Positions 1 to 9,279 are shown, counted from the first letter of the stretch. The stretch: DNA of 64,000 bases from Candidatus Rhodoblastus alkanivorans (GCF_022760755.1 NZ_JAIVFP010000001.1:2088001-2152000), one strand, 5' to 3'. Notes: generated from the letters alone by a model not told the origin. Made by a program: numbers and translations.

Positions 1-533
1 CGCCTTCTCCGGTTCAGGGCGCCAGCGCCGCAAATTCCGTCGACGCGGTCGTGAAATGGTTTAAGGGCGACAAAGGCTTCGGCTTTGTCGAACTGTCGAA
101 CGGCAGCGGCGACGCCTTCCTGCATATTGGCGCCTTGCAATCGGCGGGCTACGAGTCCGTTCCTCCGGGCGCGAAATTGAAGGTCCTGGTCGCCAATGGC
201 GTCAAGGGCCAGCAGGTGACGCGGGTGCTGGAGGTCGATACGGCCGGCGCCGCCGAGCGCGCGCCGCAGCGCAGTTTCGATTCGTCGCGACCGCCGCCGC
301 GCCGCCAGCCCGACCTCGCCAATGCGGTGGAAGTTCAGGGCGCGGTGAAGTGGTTCGACGGCGCCAAGGGTTTCGGCTTCGTCCAGGCCAGCGACGGAGG
401 AAAGGACGTTTTCGTCCATATCTCCATCCTCGGCCAGGCCGGCATCTCCCAGCTTCCCGAGGGGCAGCCGGTGACGATGAAGGTCGTGGACACCCAGAAG
501 GGCCGCGAGGCGGTCGCCATTTCGCTCGACTGA
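1..533 (+). CDS. Two-domain cold-shock protein, 5' end outside the window
   Basis: Nucleic-acid-binding protein with two cold-shock domains, expected to act as an RNA chaperone in the cytoplasm. Each domain shows the RNA-binding motif KGFGFV followed by a second motif (DAFLHI in the first, DVFVHI in the second), joined by a Pro/Arg-rich linker. The reading frame stays open upstream to base 3, and the GTG at 51 encodes the Val of a conserved VKWF motif rather than a start. The true start is therefore upstream of the window and this is a 5'-truncated view. Double-domain proteins of about 200 residues are common in alphaproteobacteria. A hairpin followed by a T-run lies just after the stop. Confidence 0.9.
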   Translation, partial: PSPVQGASAANSVDAVVKWFKGDKGFGFVELSNGSGDAFLHIGALQSAGYESVPPGAKLKVLVANGVKGQQVTRVLEVDTAGAAERAPQRSFDSSRPPPRRQPDLANAVEVQGAVKWFDGAKGFGFVQASDGGKDVFVHISILGQAGISQLPEGQPVTMKVVDTQKGREAVAISLD

Positions 534-560
534 GCCGTGGCGCGAATCTGAAGTCATCCA

Positions 561-586
561 GAGCAGGGCTTGAGCCCTGCTCTTTT
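561..586 (+). terminator. Rho-independent terminator after the cold-shock gene
   Basis: The palindrome GAGCAGGGCT-TG-AGCCCTGCTC (561-582) is followed directly by TTTT, 28 bases after the stop codon. It is also the first of three related palindromes in this gap. Confidence 0.7.
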
Positions 587-665
587 CGTTTGGGACAATA
601 GAGCAGGGCTTGCCCTGCTCGTCTCAAACAGGAATGGGAACGGCAGAGCAGGGCTTGCCCTGCTC
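561..665. repeat. Three tandem copies of a GAGCAGGGC palindrome
   Basis: Three near-identical palindromes lie at 561-582, 601-620 and 646-665. The last two are identical over 20 bases (GAGCAGGGCTTGCCCTGCTC), and each is followed by GTCT and an AAAC block, so the repeat unit is about 45 bp. The array fills the gap before mazG. It looks like a REP-type or duplicated terminator element. Confidence 0.8.
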
Positions 666-684
666 GTCTTAAACGGGAAAAGTC

Positions 685-1515
685 ATGCAGCCATCGCGCG
701 ACATCGAGCGCCTTCTTGAAATCATGGCCGCGCTGCGCACGCCGAAAACCGGCTGCTCCTGGGATCTCGCGCAGGATTTCAAAACCATTGCGCCCTATGC
801 GATCGAGGAAGCCTGCGAGGTCGTCGACGCCATCGAGCGCGAGGATTTCGTCGATCTGCGTGACGAGCTCGGCGACCTGCTGCTGCAGGTGGTCTTTCAC
901 GCGCAGATGGCGGGCGAGCGCGATCTGTTCGATTTCGGCGGCGTGGTCGAGGCGGTCACGACCAAGATGATCCGCCGTCATCCGCATGTGTTCGGCGAGC
1001 CGGCGCAGCGCACGCCGGAGGCTGTGGAGGGCGTCTGGGCCGAGATCAAGGCGCAGGAAAAGGCGGAAAAGGCGGCGGCGCGGCGCGCGGCCGGTCTGCC
1101 GGAACAGGCGCGGCAAGGCCATCTCTCCGACGTTCCGGCGGTGCTGCCGGCGCTGACCCGCGCGATCAAATTGCAGGAAAAGGCGTCCAAGGTCGGCTTC
1201 GATTGGAACGACGCGCGGCTGGTGTTGGCGAAAATCCGCGAGGAATGCGACGAGGTCGAGGAGGCGCTCGATCGCGGCGACATGGCCCATGTCGCAGAGG
1301 AAATCGGCGACGTTTTGTTCGCGGTGGCCAATCTCGCCCGTCACGCCCGCACCGACCCCGAGGCCGCGCTGCGCGCCTGCAACGCCAAATTCGAACGCCG
1401 CTTCCATTTCATCGAAAAAGAACTGGAGCGCCAAGGCAAGAAACTGGGCGAAGCTACGCTCTCCGAAATGGACGCCTTGTGGGATGTGGCCAAGGCGAGG
1501 GAAGGCGCGGCTTGA
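685..1515 (+). CDS. mazG: Nucleoside triphosphate pyrophosphohydrolase MazG
   Basis: Hydrolyses nucleoside triphosphates to monophosphate and pyrophosphate, a housecleaning role. The 276-residue protein has two MazG repeats. The first holds the acidic metal-binding helices EEACEVVDAIE and LRDELGDLLLQVVF; the second has EECDEVEEAL and AEEIGDVLF. The length matches the full-size two-domain MazG family. The start is the ATG at 685, just after the palindromic repeats. It is followed at a 100-bp distance by the lepB operon on the same strand and is probably transcribed separately. Confidence 0.92.
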   Translation: MQPSRDIERLLEIMAALRTPKTGCSWDLAQDFKTIAPYAIEEACEVVDAIEREDFVDLRDELGDLLLQVVFHAQMAGERDLFDFGGVVEAVTTKMIRRHPHVFGEPAQRTPEAVEGVWAEIKAQEKAEKAAARRAAGLPEQARQGHLSDVPAVLPALTRAIKLQEKASKVGFDWNDARLVLAKIREECDEVEEALDRGDMAHVAEEIGDVLFAVANLARHARTDPEAALRACNAKFERRFHFIEKELERQGKKLGEATLSEMDALWDVAKAREGAA

Positions 1516-1619
1516 AGTCTTGCGCCGGGCGCGGTCAAAAATTCGCCTGCAATTTGCGCGACGGCCTTGCGCGGGATTGAGAAAACGTCGACAACCGGCG
1601 CCCAGCAACGGAAACAGAC

Positions 1620-2405
1620 ATGAGCGAATACATGAGCGACTCCGCGCCGCCCGCCGCCAAGAAATCCGAGGGCGGGCTCGGCGAAACGATCATTGTGATC
1701 CTGCAGGCGCTGGCGATTGCGCTCGTCGTTCGCACCTTCCTGTTCCAGCCCTTCAATATTCCCTCGGGCTCGATGATCCCGACGCTGGACATTGGCGACT
1801 ATCTCTTCGTCTCGAAATATAGCTACGGCTATTCGCGCTATTCCTTCCCCTTCGGCATTCCCCCCTTCAAGGGCCGCGTCTTCGCCTCGCCGCCGCGGCG
1901 CGGCGACGTGGTGGTGTTCAAGCTGCCGCGCGACAACGAGACCGATTACATCAAGCGGGTGATCGGCCTGCCCGGCGACAAGATCGAGATGAAGAAGGGC
2001 CGGCTCTTCATCAACGACAAGGAAGTTCTGCGCGCGCCGACCAAGGAGGTCGATAGCTTCGATCTTTACGGCCATTACGGCCCGGTTCCGACCTATATCG
2101 AAACCCTGCCCAACGGGGTCAAGCACAGGATCATCGAAATCCAGGGCGACGATGGCTTCAACGACAATGCCGGACCGTTTCTCGTGCCCCCGAACCATTA
2201 TTTCATGATGGGCGACAACCGCGACAATTCCACCGATTCGCGCGTTCCCGAGGATCAGGGCGGCGTCGGCTATGTGCCGTTCGCAAATCTCGAGGGCCGG
2301 GCGGAGCTGATCTTCTTCTCGGTCGGCGACGGCGCGCCGGCGTGGGAATTCTGGCGCTGGCCGTGGACCTTGCGCGTCAATCGCATTTTCAAAGTGGTCC
2401 GATGA
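1620..2405 (+). CDS. lepB: Signal peptidase I
   Basis: Inner-membrane protease that removes signal peptides from exported proteins. A membrane segment (about residues 23-42) is followed by the catalytic serine in PSGSM (Ser51). The general-base lysine lies in YIKRVIGLPGD (Lys112), and the family box MGDNRDNSTDSR is present near residue 200. The start at 1620 gives 261 residues; a second in-frame ATG at 1632 is possible. The stop overlaps the rnc start as ATGA. It heads the conserved lepB-rnc-era-recO operon. Confidence 0.96.
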   Translation: MSEYMSDSAPPAAKKSEGGLGETIIVILQALAIALVVRTFLFQPFNIPSGSMIPTLDIGDYLFVSKYSYGYSRYSFPFGIPPFKGRVFASPPRRGDVVVFKLPRDNETDYIKRVIGLPGDKIEMKKGRLFINDKEVLRAPTKEVDSFDLYGHYGPVPTYIETLPNGVKHRIIEIQGDDGFNDNAGPFLVPPNHYFMMGDNRDNSTDSRVPEDQGGVGYVPFANLEGRAELIFFSVGDGAPAWEFWRWPWTLRVNRIFKVVR

Positions 2406-3133
2406 AGCCCAGGCCGGCGCAAGGACTGGATTCGGACGCGCTCGCCGCCCTGCAGGAGCGCGTCGGGCACCGTTTCGGCGACCCGGCCCTGCTCACGCGC
2501 GCCCTGACCCATGTCAGCGCCTTGCCGGCCGCCCAGGCGCAACGGCGCGTTGAATCCTATCAACGGCTTGAGTTTCTGGGCGACCGCGTGCTCGGCCTCG
2601 CGGTGTCGGAAATGCTGTTCGAGCAATTCCCCGAGGCCGAGGAAGGCGAATTGTCGCGCCGACTCGCCGATCTCGTGCGCAAGGAGACCTGCGCCGATGT
2701 CGCGCGCGGCTGGAGCGTCGGCGAGGTCGTGCGGCTCGGCGATGGCGAGGCGCAGACCGGCGGCGCGGCCAAGGCCGCGATCCTTGGCGACGTCTGCGAA
2801 TCCATTCTCGGCGCCATTTTCCTTGACGGCGGCTTCGCGGCGGCGCGGGCGACGGTGCGGCGCTTCTTCCACGACAAGATGCTCAATCCGGTCAGGCCCT
2901 TGCGCGATCCCAAGACCGCCTTGCAGGAATGGGCCCAGGCGCGCGGCCTGCCGCCGCCGTCCTATCGCCAGTCCGGGCGCATCGGGCCGGACCACGCGCC
3001 GGTTTTCATCATAGAGGTCGCGGTTGCCGGCTTCGAACCGGTCGGGGCGCAGGGCAGCTCCAAGCGTTTCGCCGAACAGGCCAGCGCCCAGAAGTTTTTG
3101 ACGCGCGAAGGCGTGTGGGAGGAGGGCGCTTGA
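2402..3133 (+). CDS. rnc: Ribonuclease III
   Basis: Double-strand-specific endoribonuclease for rRNA and mRNA processing. The catalytic signature RLEFLGDRVLGL lies near residue 55 and the second acidic helix is GDVCESILGAIFLDGG. A C-terminal double-stranded RNA-binding domain begins near DPKTALQEWAQ. The start was set at the ATG at 2402, which overlaps the lepB stop by four bases; the frame is open further upstream inside lepB, but that part has no family match. The length is 243 residues. It is translationally coupled to lepB and era. Confidence 0.95.
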   Translation: MKPRPAQGLDSDALAALQERVGHRFGDPALLTRALTHVSALPAAQAQRRVESYQRLEFLGDRVLGLAVSEMLFEQFPEAEEGELSRRLADLVRKETCADVARGWSVGEVVRLGDGEAQTGGAAKAAILGDVCESILGAIFLDGGFAAARATVRRFFHDKMLNPVRPLRDPKTALQEWAQARGLPPPSYRQSGRIGPDHAPVFIIEVAVAGFEPVGAQGSSKRFAEQASAQKFLTREGVWEEGA

Positions 3134-4041
3134 GCGAGGCCGCGCTGCCACCGCGTTGCGGCTTCGCCGCCCTGATCGGCGCGCCCAACGCCGGGAAATC
3201 GACGCTGCTCAACCAGCTTGTCGGCGCCAAAGTCTCGATCGTCTCGCGAAAAGTGCAGACCACCCGCGCTTTGGTGCGCGGCATCGCGCTGGACGGTCCG
3301 GCCCAGATCGTTTTCGTCGATACGCCTGGCATTTTCGCGCCCAGGCGCCGGCTCGACCGCGCCATGGTGACCTCCGCATGGGGCGGGGCGGGCGACGCCG
3401 ACGTCGTCTGCCTGCTGATCGATGCGCGCAAGGGCGTGGACGAGGAGGTCGAGGCGATCCTTGACAAGCTGCCGCAGGTCAAGGCGCCGAAGATATTGGT
3501 GCTGAACAAGATCGACACGATCGAGCACGAAAAGCTGCTCAGCCTGGCCGCCGACCTCAACGCGCGGCTGCCTTTCGCCGACACTTTCATGATCTCGGCG
3601 CTGAAAGGCCATGGCGTGGCGAAATTCCGCGAAAAACTCGCCGGATACATGCCGGAAGGGCCGTGGCTTTATCCCGAGGACCAGATTTCCGCCGCGCCCC
3701 TGCGCGCGCTCGCCGCTGAAATCACCCGCGAAAAATTGTTCGAGCGCCTGCACGACGAATTGCCCTATCAGTCCACGGTCGAGACCACTTCGTGGAAGGA
3801 CCAGAAGGACGGCTCCGCGCGGGTCGAACAAACCATTTTTGTGACCCGCGACGGCCAGAAGAAGATCGTGATCGGAGAGGGCGGGCGCACCATCAAGGCC
3901 ATCGGCCAGGCGGCGCGCAAGGAGATCATCGAGGCGGCGGAACAGAACGTCCATCTGTTCCTGTTCGTGAAAGTGCGCGAGAATTGGGGCGACGACCCCG
4001 AGCGTTATCGCGAAATGGGTCTGGACTTTCCGAAACATTGA
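3130..4041 (+). CDS. era: GTPase Era
   Basis: Essential GTPase for 30S subunit maturation that binds 16S rRNA. The G1 motif GAPNAGKST, G3 DTPGI and G4 NKID are visible. The C-terminal KH domain contains VIGEGGRTIKAIG. The start is inferred to be the TTG at 3130, which overlaps the rnc stop and is preceded by a strong Shine-Dalgarno sequence, GGAGGAGGG, at 3118-3126. This gives 303 residues, the normal Era size. A longer frame reaching into rnc was rejected because its extra residues are an out-of-frame reading of the RNase III C-terminus. Confidence 0.94.
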   Translation: MSEAALPPRCGFAALIGAPNAGKSTLLNQLVGAKVSIVSRKVQTTRALVRGIALDGPAQIVFVDTPGIFAPRRRLDRAMVTSAWGGAGDADVVCLLIDARKGVDEEVEAILDKLPQVKAPKILVLNKIDTIEHEKLLSLAADLNARLPFADTFMISALKGHGVAKFREKLAGYMPEGPWLYPEDQISAAPLRALAAEITREKLFERLHDELPYQSTVETTSWKDQKDGSARVEQTIFVTRDGQKKIVIGEGGRTIKAIGQAARKEIIEAAEQNVHLFLFVKVRENWGDDPERYREMGLDFPKH

Positions 4042-4054
4042 GGGGCCTGCGGCC

Positions 4055-4765
4055 ATGGAATGGTCGGAGCGCGGCCTGATCCTTGGCCTGAAGAAGCATG
4101 GCGAGACCAGCGTCATCCTGGAACTGATGACGCGCGCGCATGGTCGTCACCTCGGCGTCGTGCGCGGCGGACGCTCCAAATCCATGCAGCCGGTGCTCCA
4201 GCCCGGCAACGAGGTCGCGGCGGTCTGGCGGGCGCGGCTGGAGGAGCATCTCGGCCTTTACGCCGTTGAGGCGGCCGCCCTGCGCACCGATCTTCTGCTT
4301 TCGAGCCCGCAGGGCCTTCATGGCGTGAACTGGTTGGGCGGCCTGCTGCGCCTGCTGCCCGAGCGCGACCCCCATCCCGGCCTCTACGATCGCGCGCAGG
4401 TGCTGTTCGAACATCTGACGACGCCGCTCGCCCCGGCGCTCTTCGTTCATTTCGAACTGGCCCTGCTCGCCGAACTCGGCTTCGGCCTCGATCTCGAGCA
4501 ATGCGCGGCGACAGGCAGGCGCGACGATCTGATCTACGTCTCGCCGAAATCCGGCCGCGCGGTGAGCCGCGAAGCGGGCGCCCCCTGGGCCGCGCGGCTG
4601 CTGCCGCTGCCGGCTTTCGTGCTGGAGACGCCGGGCGCGGCGGTCGAACGGGAAAAAGTCCGCGAAGGTTTCCGCCTGACTGAATATTTTCTCGTCCGTG
4701 ACGTTTTCGCGCCGCGCGGGCTAACGGCGCCCGATTCGCGCGCGGCCTTCATCGCGCGTTTCTGA
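4055..4765 (+). CDS. recO: DNA repair protein RecO
   Basis: Recombination mediator that works with RecF and RecR to load RecA on SSB-coated gaps. The N-terminal OB-fold begins MEWSERGLILGLKKHGETS, with the family-typical RAHGRHLGVVRGGRS stretch after it. The length of 236 residues is normal. It lies 13 bases after era and is the last gene of the lepB-rnc-era-recO operon. Confidence 0.93.
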   Translation: MEWSERGLILGLKKHGETSVILELMTRAHGRHLGVVRGGRSKSMQPVLQPGNEVAAVWRARLEEHLGLYAVEAAALRTDLLLSSPQGLHGVNWLGGLLRLLPERDPHPGLYDRAQVLFEHLTTPLAPALFVHFELALLAELGFGLDLEQCAATGRRDDLIYVSPKSGRAVSREAGAPWAARLLPLPAFVLETPGAAVEREKVREGFRLTEYFLVRDVFAPRGLTAPDSRAAFIARF

Positions 4766-4805
4766 TCGTCCGAAAAAGCCGCGATTGCGGCCCCTTCTCC
4801 GCGAC

Positions 4806-5024
4806 GAAGCGGGAGGTTACGGAACGACGGGAACGTGCTTCAGCTTCGCCAGGACACCTTGCCGAACCGCCATCAACTCCCGTTCGCGACGGATGATTCG
4901 CGCCCACATGTCCTCGGGTTGAGGGTTTTCGGACCAGGACGCTCAATTCCCAGCCGCGCCGCCTGATTGCGGCGACGGTCGCCTGACCAATGAATCCCGT
5001 TCCGCCGCTGAGGAAAATTTTCAT
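4806..5024 (-). pseudogene. Decayed SDR/NAD-binding gene fragment with frameshift
   Basis: The minus strand begins with a clear Rossmann NAD-binding start (MKIFLSGGTGFIGQAT, ATG at about 5024) as in nucleoside-diphosphate-sugar epimerases. After about 33 residues the frame loses family character. A second natural-looking segment follows in another frame (RRERELMAVRQGVLAKL and on, stop near 4818). An intact member would be about 300 residues, so this is a short remnant. The first frame also reads on downstream to 4749, overlapping the recO 3' end, but that part looks random. Confidence 0.55.
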
Positions 5025-5094
5025 CGGTCCCGCTCCAGACCCAAACATGCTCAAAACATGCCCAAGTCTACCGCCGATCCGATATGCGCGAAAA

Positions 5095-5124
5095 ACTAAA
5101 AGCGGCCACGAGGGCCGCTTTTTT
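5095..5124. terminator. Bidirectional terminator hairpin
   Basis: AGCGGCC (5101-5107) pairs with GGCCGCT (5113-5119), flanked by T6 on the plus side and an A-rich stretch (T-rich on the minus strand) on the other. It lies just past the minus-strand gene ending at 5143. Confidence 0.75.
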
Positions 5125-5142
5125 CACCGCAGGCGGCGCCGT

Positions 5143-5397
5143 TCAACGACAGATGCGGCGGATTTCCTTGTGCGAGACGCCATAGCCCTCGTCGGCCTCG
5201 ACCTCGCGGAATTCGCACTGCGGGCTCTGTGGCGTTTCGGCGTCGGCCTGTTCAGCGGCGCCGATGATGCGCGCGCCGCTTTCCGCCAGCACCTGGCTGG
5301 CGGGCGAAAGATAGGAGAGAGCGAAAAAACCGAGAAGAGCCAGCAAAAACAACGTAGGCATCAGATGAATGGACGATCTCATAACTGCCTCAGTCAT
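5143..5397 (-). CDS. Small single-pass membrane protein, unknown function
   Basis: An 84-residue protein with one hydrophobic segment near the N-terminus (LMPTLFLLALLGFFALSYL) and a polar tail rich in Glu and Asp that ends in HKEIRRICR and carries two cysteines. The start at 5397 (MTEAVMRSS) was preferred over an upstream ATG at 5475, whose extra residues look random. It ends at a strong terminator, which supports it being a real transcription unit. No family was recognised. Confidence 0.5.
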   Translation of the reverse strand: MTEAVMRSSIHLMPTLFLLALLGFFALSYLSPASQVLAESGARIIGAAEQADAETPQSPQCEFREVEADEGYGVSHKEIRRICR

Positions 5398-5622
5398 CGA
5401 ACCCGACGCCAAAACGCTGCGAACAGACGATTCATCTTTCGCGAACAAGGATTCAGCCGCCGGGATTTTCAACATTTCAGGGGGATGGAAGTTCCGCTGA
5501 AGCTACAATTTTGTCGGACTTCTAAACCCGCTGACGCATCCATGCTAGTGCCAAAAGGCAACATATTTCGTTAAAGTCGTCCAGTACAAACAGGGAACTT
5601 GAACACGCGGCGCGGCTGCTTT

Positions 5623-7881
5623 ATGGCAGGACCCATGGCCCGACCGCATCTGCCGCCGCCCGGCGAGAACAACCAGCCGATCAATCTGCGCGATGCGCTG
5701 GAAGAGCGCTATCTCCAATATGCGCTCTCGACCATCATGGGCCGGGCGCTGCCGGACGCGCGCGACGGGCTGAAGCCCGTCCACCGCCGGATTCTTTACG
5801 GTATGCATATCCTGCGGCTCGACCCCGGCTCGCCGTTCAAGAAATGCGCGAAAATCGTCGGCGACGTGATGGGCTCCTTCCACCCTCATGGCGACCAGGC
5901 GATCTATGACGCTCTGGTGCGTTTGGCGCAGGACTTTTCCTCGCGCTTCCCGCTCGTCGACGGGCAGGGCAATTTCGGCAATATCGATGGCGACGGCGCG
6001 GCGGCCTATCGTTACACCGAAGCACGCATGACCGACATTGCGCGCGCCCTGCTCGAAGGCATCGACGAGGACGCCGTCGATTTCCGCGAGAATTATTCGG
6101 GCGATCTCAAGGAGCCGGTGGTCCTTCCGGCCGCCTTTCCCAATCTCCTCGCCAATGGCGCCCAGGGCATTGCGGTGGGCATGGCGACATCGATCCCGCC
6201 CCATAATGTCTCGGAATTGTGCGACGCCGCGCTCTATCTCATCGCCAATCCCAAAGCCGACGCCGACCAGCTCATGACTTTCGTGCCGGGGCCGGATTTC
6301 CCGACCGGCGGCGTGATCGTCGATTCCCGCGAAGCCATCGCCGACACCTATCGCACCGGGCGCGGCTCGTTCCGCATCCGCGCGCGCTGGGTGAAGGAAG
6401 AATCCGCGCGAGGCCAGTGGAATGCGGTCGTCACCGAAATTCCCTATGGCGTTCAGAAATCGAGGCTGATCGAGAAACTGGCGGAGCTGGTCAACGAGAA
6501 GAAGCTGCCGCTGCTCGCCGACGTGCGCGACGAATCGGCCGAGGACGTGCGAATCGTGCTGGAGCCGCGCGCGCGGAATGTGGACGCGGGCGTGATGATG
6601 GAAAGCCTGTTCCGCATGAGCGAGCTGGAAAGCCGCTTCGCGATGAACATGAACGTCCTGGTCGATGGCGTCGTCCCGCGCGTGCTGTCGCTGCCCGAGG
6701 CTTTGCGGCAATGGCTCGACCATCGCCGCAATGTGCTGATCCGGCGCTCGCGCTTCCGTCTGGCCGAGATCGAGCGCCGGCTCGAACTCCTCGCCGGCAT
6801 GATCGTCGCCTTCCTCAATCTCGACGAGGTGATCCGCATCATCCGCGAGGAGGACGAGCCCAAGGACTTGCTGAAGACGACCTTCGCGCTGACCGACAAC
6901 CAGGCCAATTACATCCTCGACACCCGCCTGCGCTCTCTGCGGCGGCTGGAGGAAATGGAGTTGCGCCGCGAGCACGCCGACCTCCTGACCGAAAAGGCCG
7001 ACATCGAGGATTTGCTCGGCGGCGAGCAGCGGCAATGGAAGACGATTACGGCGCAGATTCGCGAGATCAAGAAGAAGTGGGGGGCGATGACGGCGATCGG
7101 CAAGCGCCGCACCACTTTCGAGACGCTGACCGAGCGCGCGGAAAATTTCGACCTTGCCGACGTTCTGGTCGAGCGCGAACCGATTACCGTCGTCGTCAGC
7201 CAGAAAGGCTGGATCCGGGCGCTGAAAGGCCAGGTCGCGGACCTCTCCAGCCTGCAGTTCAAGGGCGACGATTCGCTGCGCCTGTCCTTTTTCGCCGAGA
7301 CGACCTCGAAGATTCTTGTCCTCTCCACCGACGGCAAGATTTTTACGCTGGAGGCGTCGAAACTGCCGGGCGGGCGCGGGGCGGGCGAGCCGATCCGCCT
7401 GCTCGCCGACATTGATGACAACGAGGACGTCGCCGCGGTCTTCGTCTATGCGCCGGGCGCCAAGACGATCGTCGCGACGACCGACGGGCGCGGTTTTCTG
7501 GCTGCGCAGGACGACATGATCGGCAACACCCGCAAGGGCAAGATGTTTCTGGGCGTGGACGCGTCAGCCAAGTCGCGTTTCGTCGTCCCGGCCGAGGGCG
7601 ACCATGTCGCGGTCATCGGCGAAAACCGAAAGCTGCTCTGCTTCCCACTGTCCGAACTGCCGGAAATGACCCGCGGCAAGGGCGTGCGCCTGCAACGCTA
7701 CAAGGACGGCGGCCTTTCCGACATCAAGACTTTTACGCTCGCCGAGGGCCTGAGCTGGACCGATCCGGCCGGCCGCGTCTTCAATGTCGCGGCTGACGCC
7801 CTGATCGAATGGCTCGGCCATCGCGCCGACGCCGGTCGTCTGCCGCCGAAGGGCTTTCCCAAGGCGAACAAGTTTAATTGA
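5623..7881 (+). CDS. parC: DNA topoisomerase IV subunit A
   Basis: Breakage-rejoining subunit of topoisomerase IV, which decatenates daughter chromosomes with ParE. The catalytic tyrosine lies in [11 protein letters not shown] (Tyr131 from this start). The quinolone-pocket region reads [17 protein letters not shown], with Gln and Asp where E. coli has Ser80 and Glu84. A coiled region and C-terminal beta-pinwheel blades follow (for example [13 protein letters not shown]). ATGs at 5623 and 5635 are both possible; 5623 gives 752 residues. It is monocistronic, with 225 bases upstream that hold no other gene. Confidence 0.94.
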   Translation: MAGPMARPHLPPPGENNQPINLRDALEERYLQYALSTIMGRALPDARDGLKPVHRRILYGMHILRLDPGSPFKKCAKIVGDVMGSFHPHGDQAIYDALVRLAQDFSSRFPLVDGQGNFGNIDGDGAAAYRYTEARMTDIARALLEGIDEDAVDFRENYSGDLKEPVVLPAAFPNLLANGAQGIAVGMATSIPPHNVSELCDAALYLIANPKADADQLMTFVPGPDFPTGGVIVDSREAIADTYRTGRGSFRIRARWVKEESARGQWNAVVTEIPYGVQKSRLIEKLAELVNEKKLPLLADVRDESAEDVRIVLEPRARNVDAGVMMESLFRMSELESRFAMNMNVLVDGVVPRVLSLPEALRQWLDHRRNVLIRRSRFRLAEIERRLELLAGMIVAFLNLDEVIRIIREEDEPKDLLKTTFALTDNQANYILDTRLRSLRRLEEMELRREHADLLTEKADIEDLLGGEQRQWKTITAQIREIKKKWGAMTAIGKRRTTFETLTERAENFDLADVLVEREPITVVVSQKGWIRALKGQVADLSSLQFKGDDSLRLSFFAETTSKILVLSTDGKIFTLEASKLPGGRGAGEPIRLLADIDDNEDVAAVFVYAPGAKTIVATTDGRGFLAAQDDMIGNTRKGKMFLGVDASAKSRFVVPAEGDHVAVIGENRKLLCFPLSELPEMTRGKGVRLQRYKDGGLSDIKTFTLAEGLSWTDPAGRVFNVAADALIEWLGHRADAGRLPPKGFPKANKFN

Positions 7882-7966
7882 ACGTGGCGCGTCTGGGCGC
7901 GGGCGCCATTCGCGGCCAGGCTTGCGAGGCGGCGCGGTTTCAGCCGCAACCGACGGGAGATGGGTC

Positions 7967-8443
7967 ATGACGAAGGCCATTTTTGTCTCCGCCGCTTTGC
8001 TGTTCGCGGGACAGCCGGCGACAGCCGGAACCATGAGCGGCAATGGCGCGCTGTCTTTCGCTGCTTTGCTCGGCCAGCATTCGCCGCATCTGAGCAAAGC
8101 CGAGAAACGCCTGCTGCTGAAATATCTGAACGGCGAGGCGGAGGCGAAAGCGCCGAAAGGCAAGACCGTTTCCGTCAAGGCCGATGCGGTGACCTGTCGT
8201 ATCAGCAATGTCGACATCACCTTCCATTCCTGCGATCTGACTTTTGCGGGCAGGAAAGTCGCGCTCAAAGGCCGGGCCGCGCATGAAATCTACGCGACGC
8301 TGGTCGAAAACGGCGTCCCCGGCGACGGCGCCGCCGGCTCGATTTACGAAGCGATCGGCGCGGTCGATTGCAGGATCGCCCCTGCCGAAGTCGTCGGCCG
8401 CGGGGGCGGCGGCGCGCAATGTGATTACGCCGCGGCGAAGTAA
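7967..8443 (+). CDS. Secreted protein of unknown function
   Basis: A 158-residue protein with a clear Sec signal peptide (MTKAIFVSAALLFAGQPATA, cleavage near residue 20). The mature part has four cysteines (TCRISN, HSCDLTF, DCRIAP, QCDYA), suggesting two disulfides in the periplasm. The start at 7967 was chosen for the signal peptide and a GGGAG sequence just upstream. Its stop lies 12 bases from the convergent murI stop. No family was recognised. Confidence 0.6.
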   Translation: MTKAIFVSAALLFAGQPATAGTMSGNGALSFAALLGQHSPHLSKAEKRLLLKYLNGEAEAKAPKGKTVSVKADAVTCRISNVDITFHSCDLTFAGRKVALKGRAAHEIYATLVENGVPGDGAAGSIYEAIGAVDCRIAPAEVVGRGGGGAQCDYAAAK

Positions 8444-8454
8444 AGCCTTGATGT

Positions 8455-9279
8455 TCAGCCCGAGGCGCGGGCGCGGGGTTCGCGCGCGATCTTTTGGCGC
8501 AAAATGTCGATGGTCTTGAGCAGACGCGGCGCGGGGGCCGCGCCGCTGGTGAAGACGAAAGTGAAACCGGCGTCGCGCACGGCGTGCGCGGGGAAGCGGT
8601 CCGACAGCACCTGGTCGGCGCGGCGCGCGATCGCCGGGGCCGGGTCGATCCAGCGGACGGGCCAGGGTGCAAGGCGGGTGAAGAAATCCTGCAACAGCGG
8701 ATAATGGGTGCAGGCGAGCACGACGGCGTCGGTGCGACGCCCGTCATGGCTCGCGAAACAGGGGGCGATTTCGCGCGCAATCGCGTCGTCGGCGACGCTC
8801 TCCCCCTGCATATAGGCCTCGGCGAGTTCCGCGAGATGTGTCGAGCCGACCAGGGCCACCTCGCAAGCGCTGGCGAATTTCTCGATCAGGTCGCGGGTAT
8901 AGTCGCGCGCCACGGTGCCGGGCGTGGCGAGGACCGAAATCAACCGTGACTGCGACAGTTCCGCCGCCGGCTTGATCGCCGGCACCGTCCCCACAAAGGG
9001 AATCTCCGGCCAGCGCGCGCGCAGAAGCGGCAGAACAAGGGTCGAAGCGGTGTTGCATGCGATGACCACGCAATCGGGCGCATGATCCGCGATCAGCCTC
9101 TCGACGGCGCTCAGGACCAGCGCCTTGACGTCCTCCTCGCTCTTCAAGCCATAGGGAAAACCGAGGTCGTCGGCGGCATAGACATAATCCGCGTCCGGCC
9201 GCTGCGCGGCGAGCGCCCGGAATACGGTGAGCCCGCCGAGGCCGGAATCGAAGACGAGGATTCTTGGCGCGCGATTCAT
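8455..9279 (-). CDS. murI: Glutamate racemase
   Basis: Converts L- to D-glutamate for peptidoglycan synthesis. The N-terminal motif FDSGLGGLTV and both catalytic cysteines are visible: Cys75 in ACNTAST and Cys190 in ACTHYPLL (numbered from the start at 9279). The length is 274 residues. A GTG at 9315 would add 12 hydrophobic residues, but neither start has a good ribosome-binding site; MNRAPRILVFDSG matches the usual family start better. The gene is convergent with the secreted-protein gene. Confidence 0.92.
   Translation of the reverse strand: MNRAPRILVFDSGLGGLTVFRALAAQRPDADYVYAADDLGFPYGLKSEEDVKALVLSAVERLIADHAPDCVVIACNTASTLVLPLLRARWPEIPFVGTVPAIKPAAELSQSRLISVLATPGTVARDYTRDLIEKFASACEVALVGSTHLAELAEAYMQGESVADDAIAREIAPCFASHDGRRTDAVVLACTHYPLLQDFFTRLAPWPVRWIDPAPAIARRADQVLSDRFPAHAVRDAGFTFVFTSGAAPAPRLLKTIDILRQKIAREPRARASG

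Noticed and set aside
202-1608. Long minus-strand open frame opposite the cold-shock protein and mazG
   Set aside because: It is an antisense reading of two clear genes in high-GC DNA, with Arg/Leu-rich random composition and no recognised motif.
2929-3129. Extended N-terminus for Era reading into rnc
   Set aside because: The added residues are an out-of-frame reading of the RNase III double-stranded-RNA-binding domain; the TTG at 3130 has a strong ribosome-binding site.
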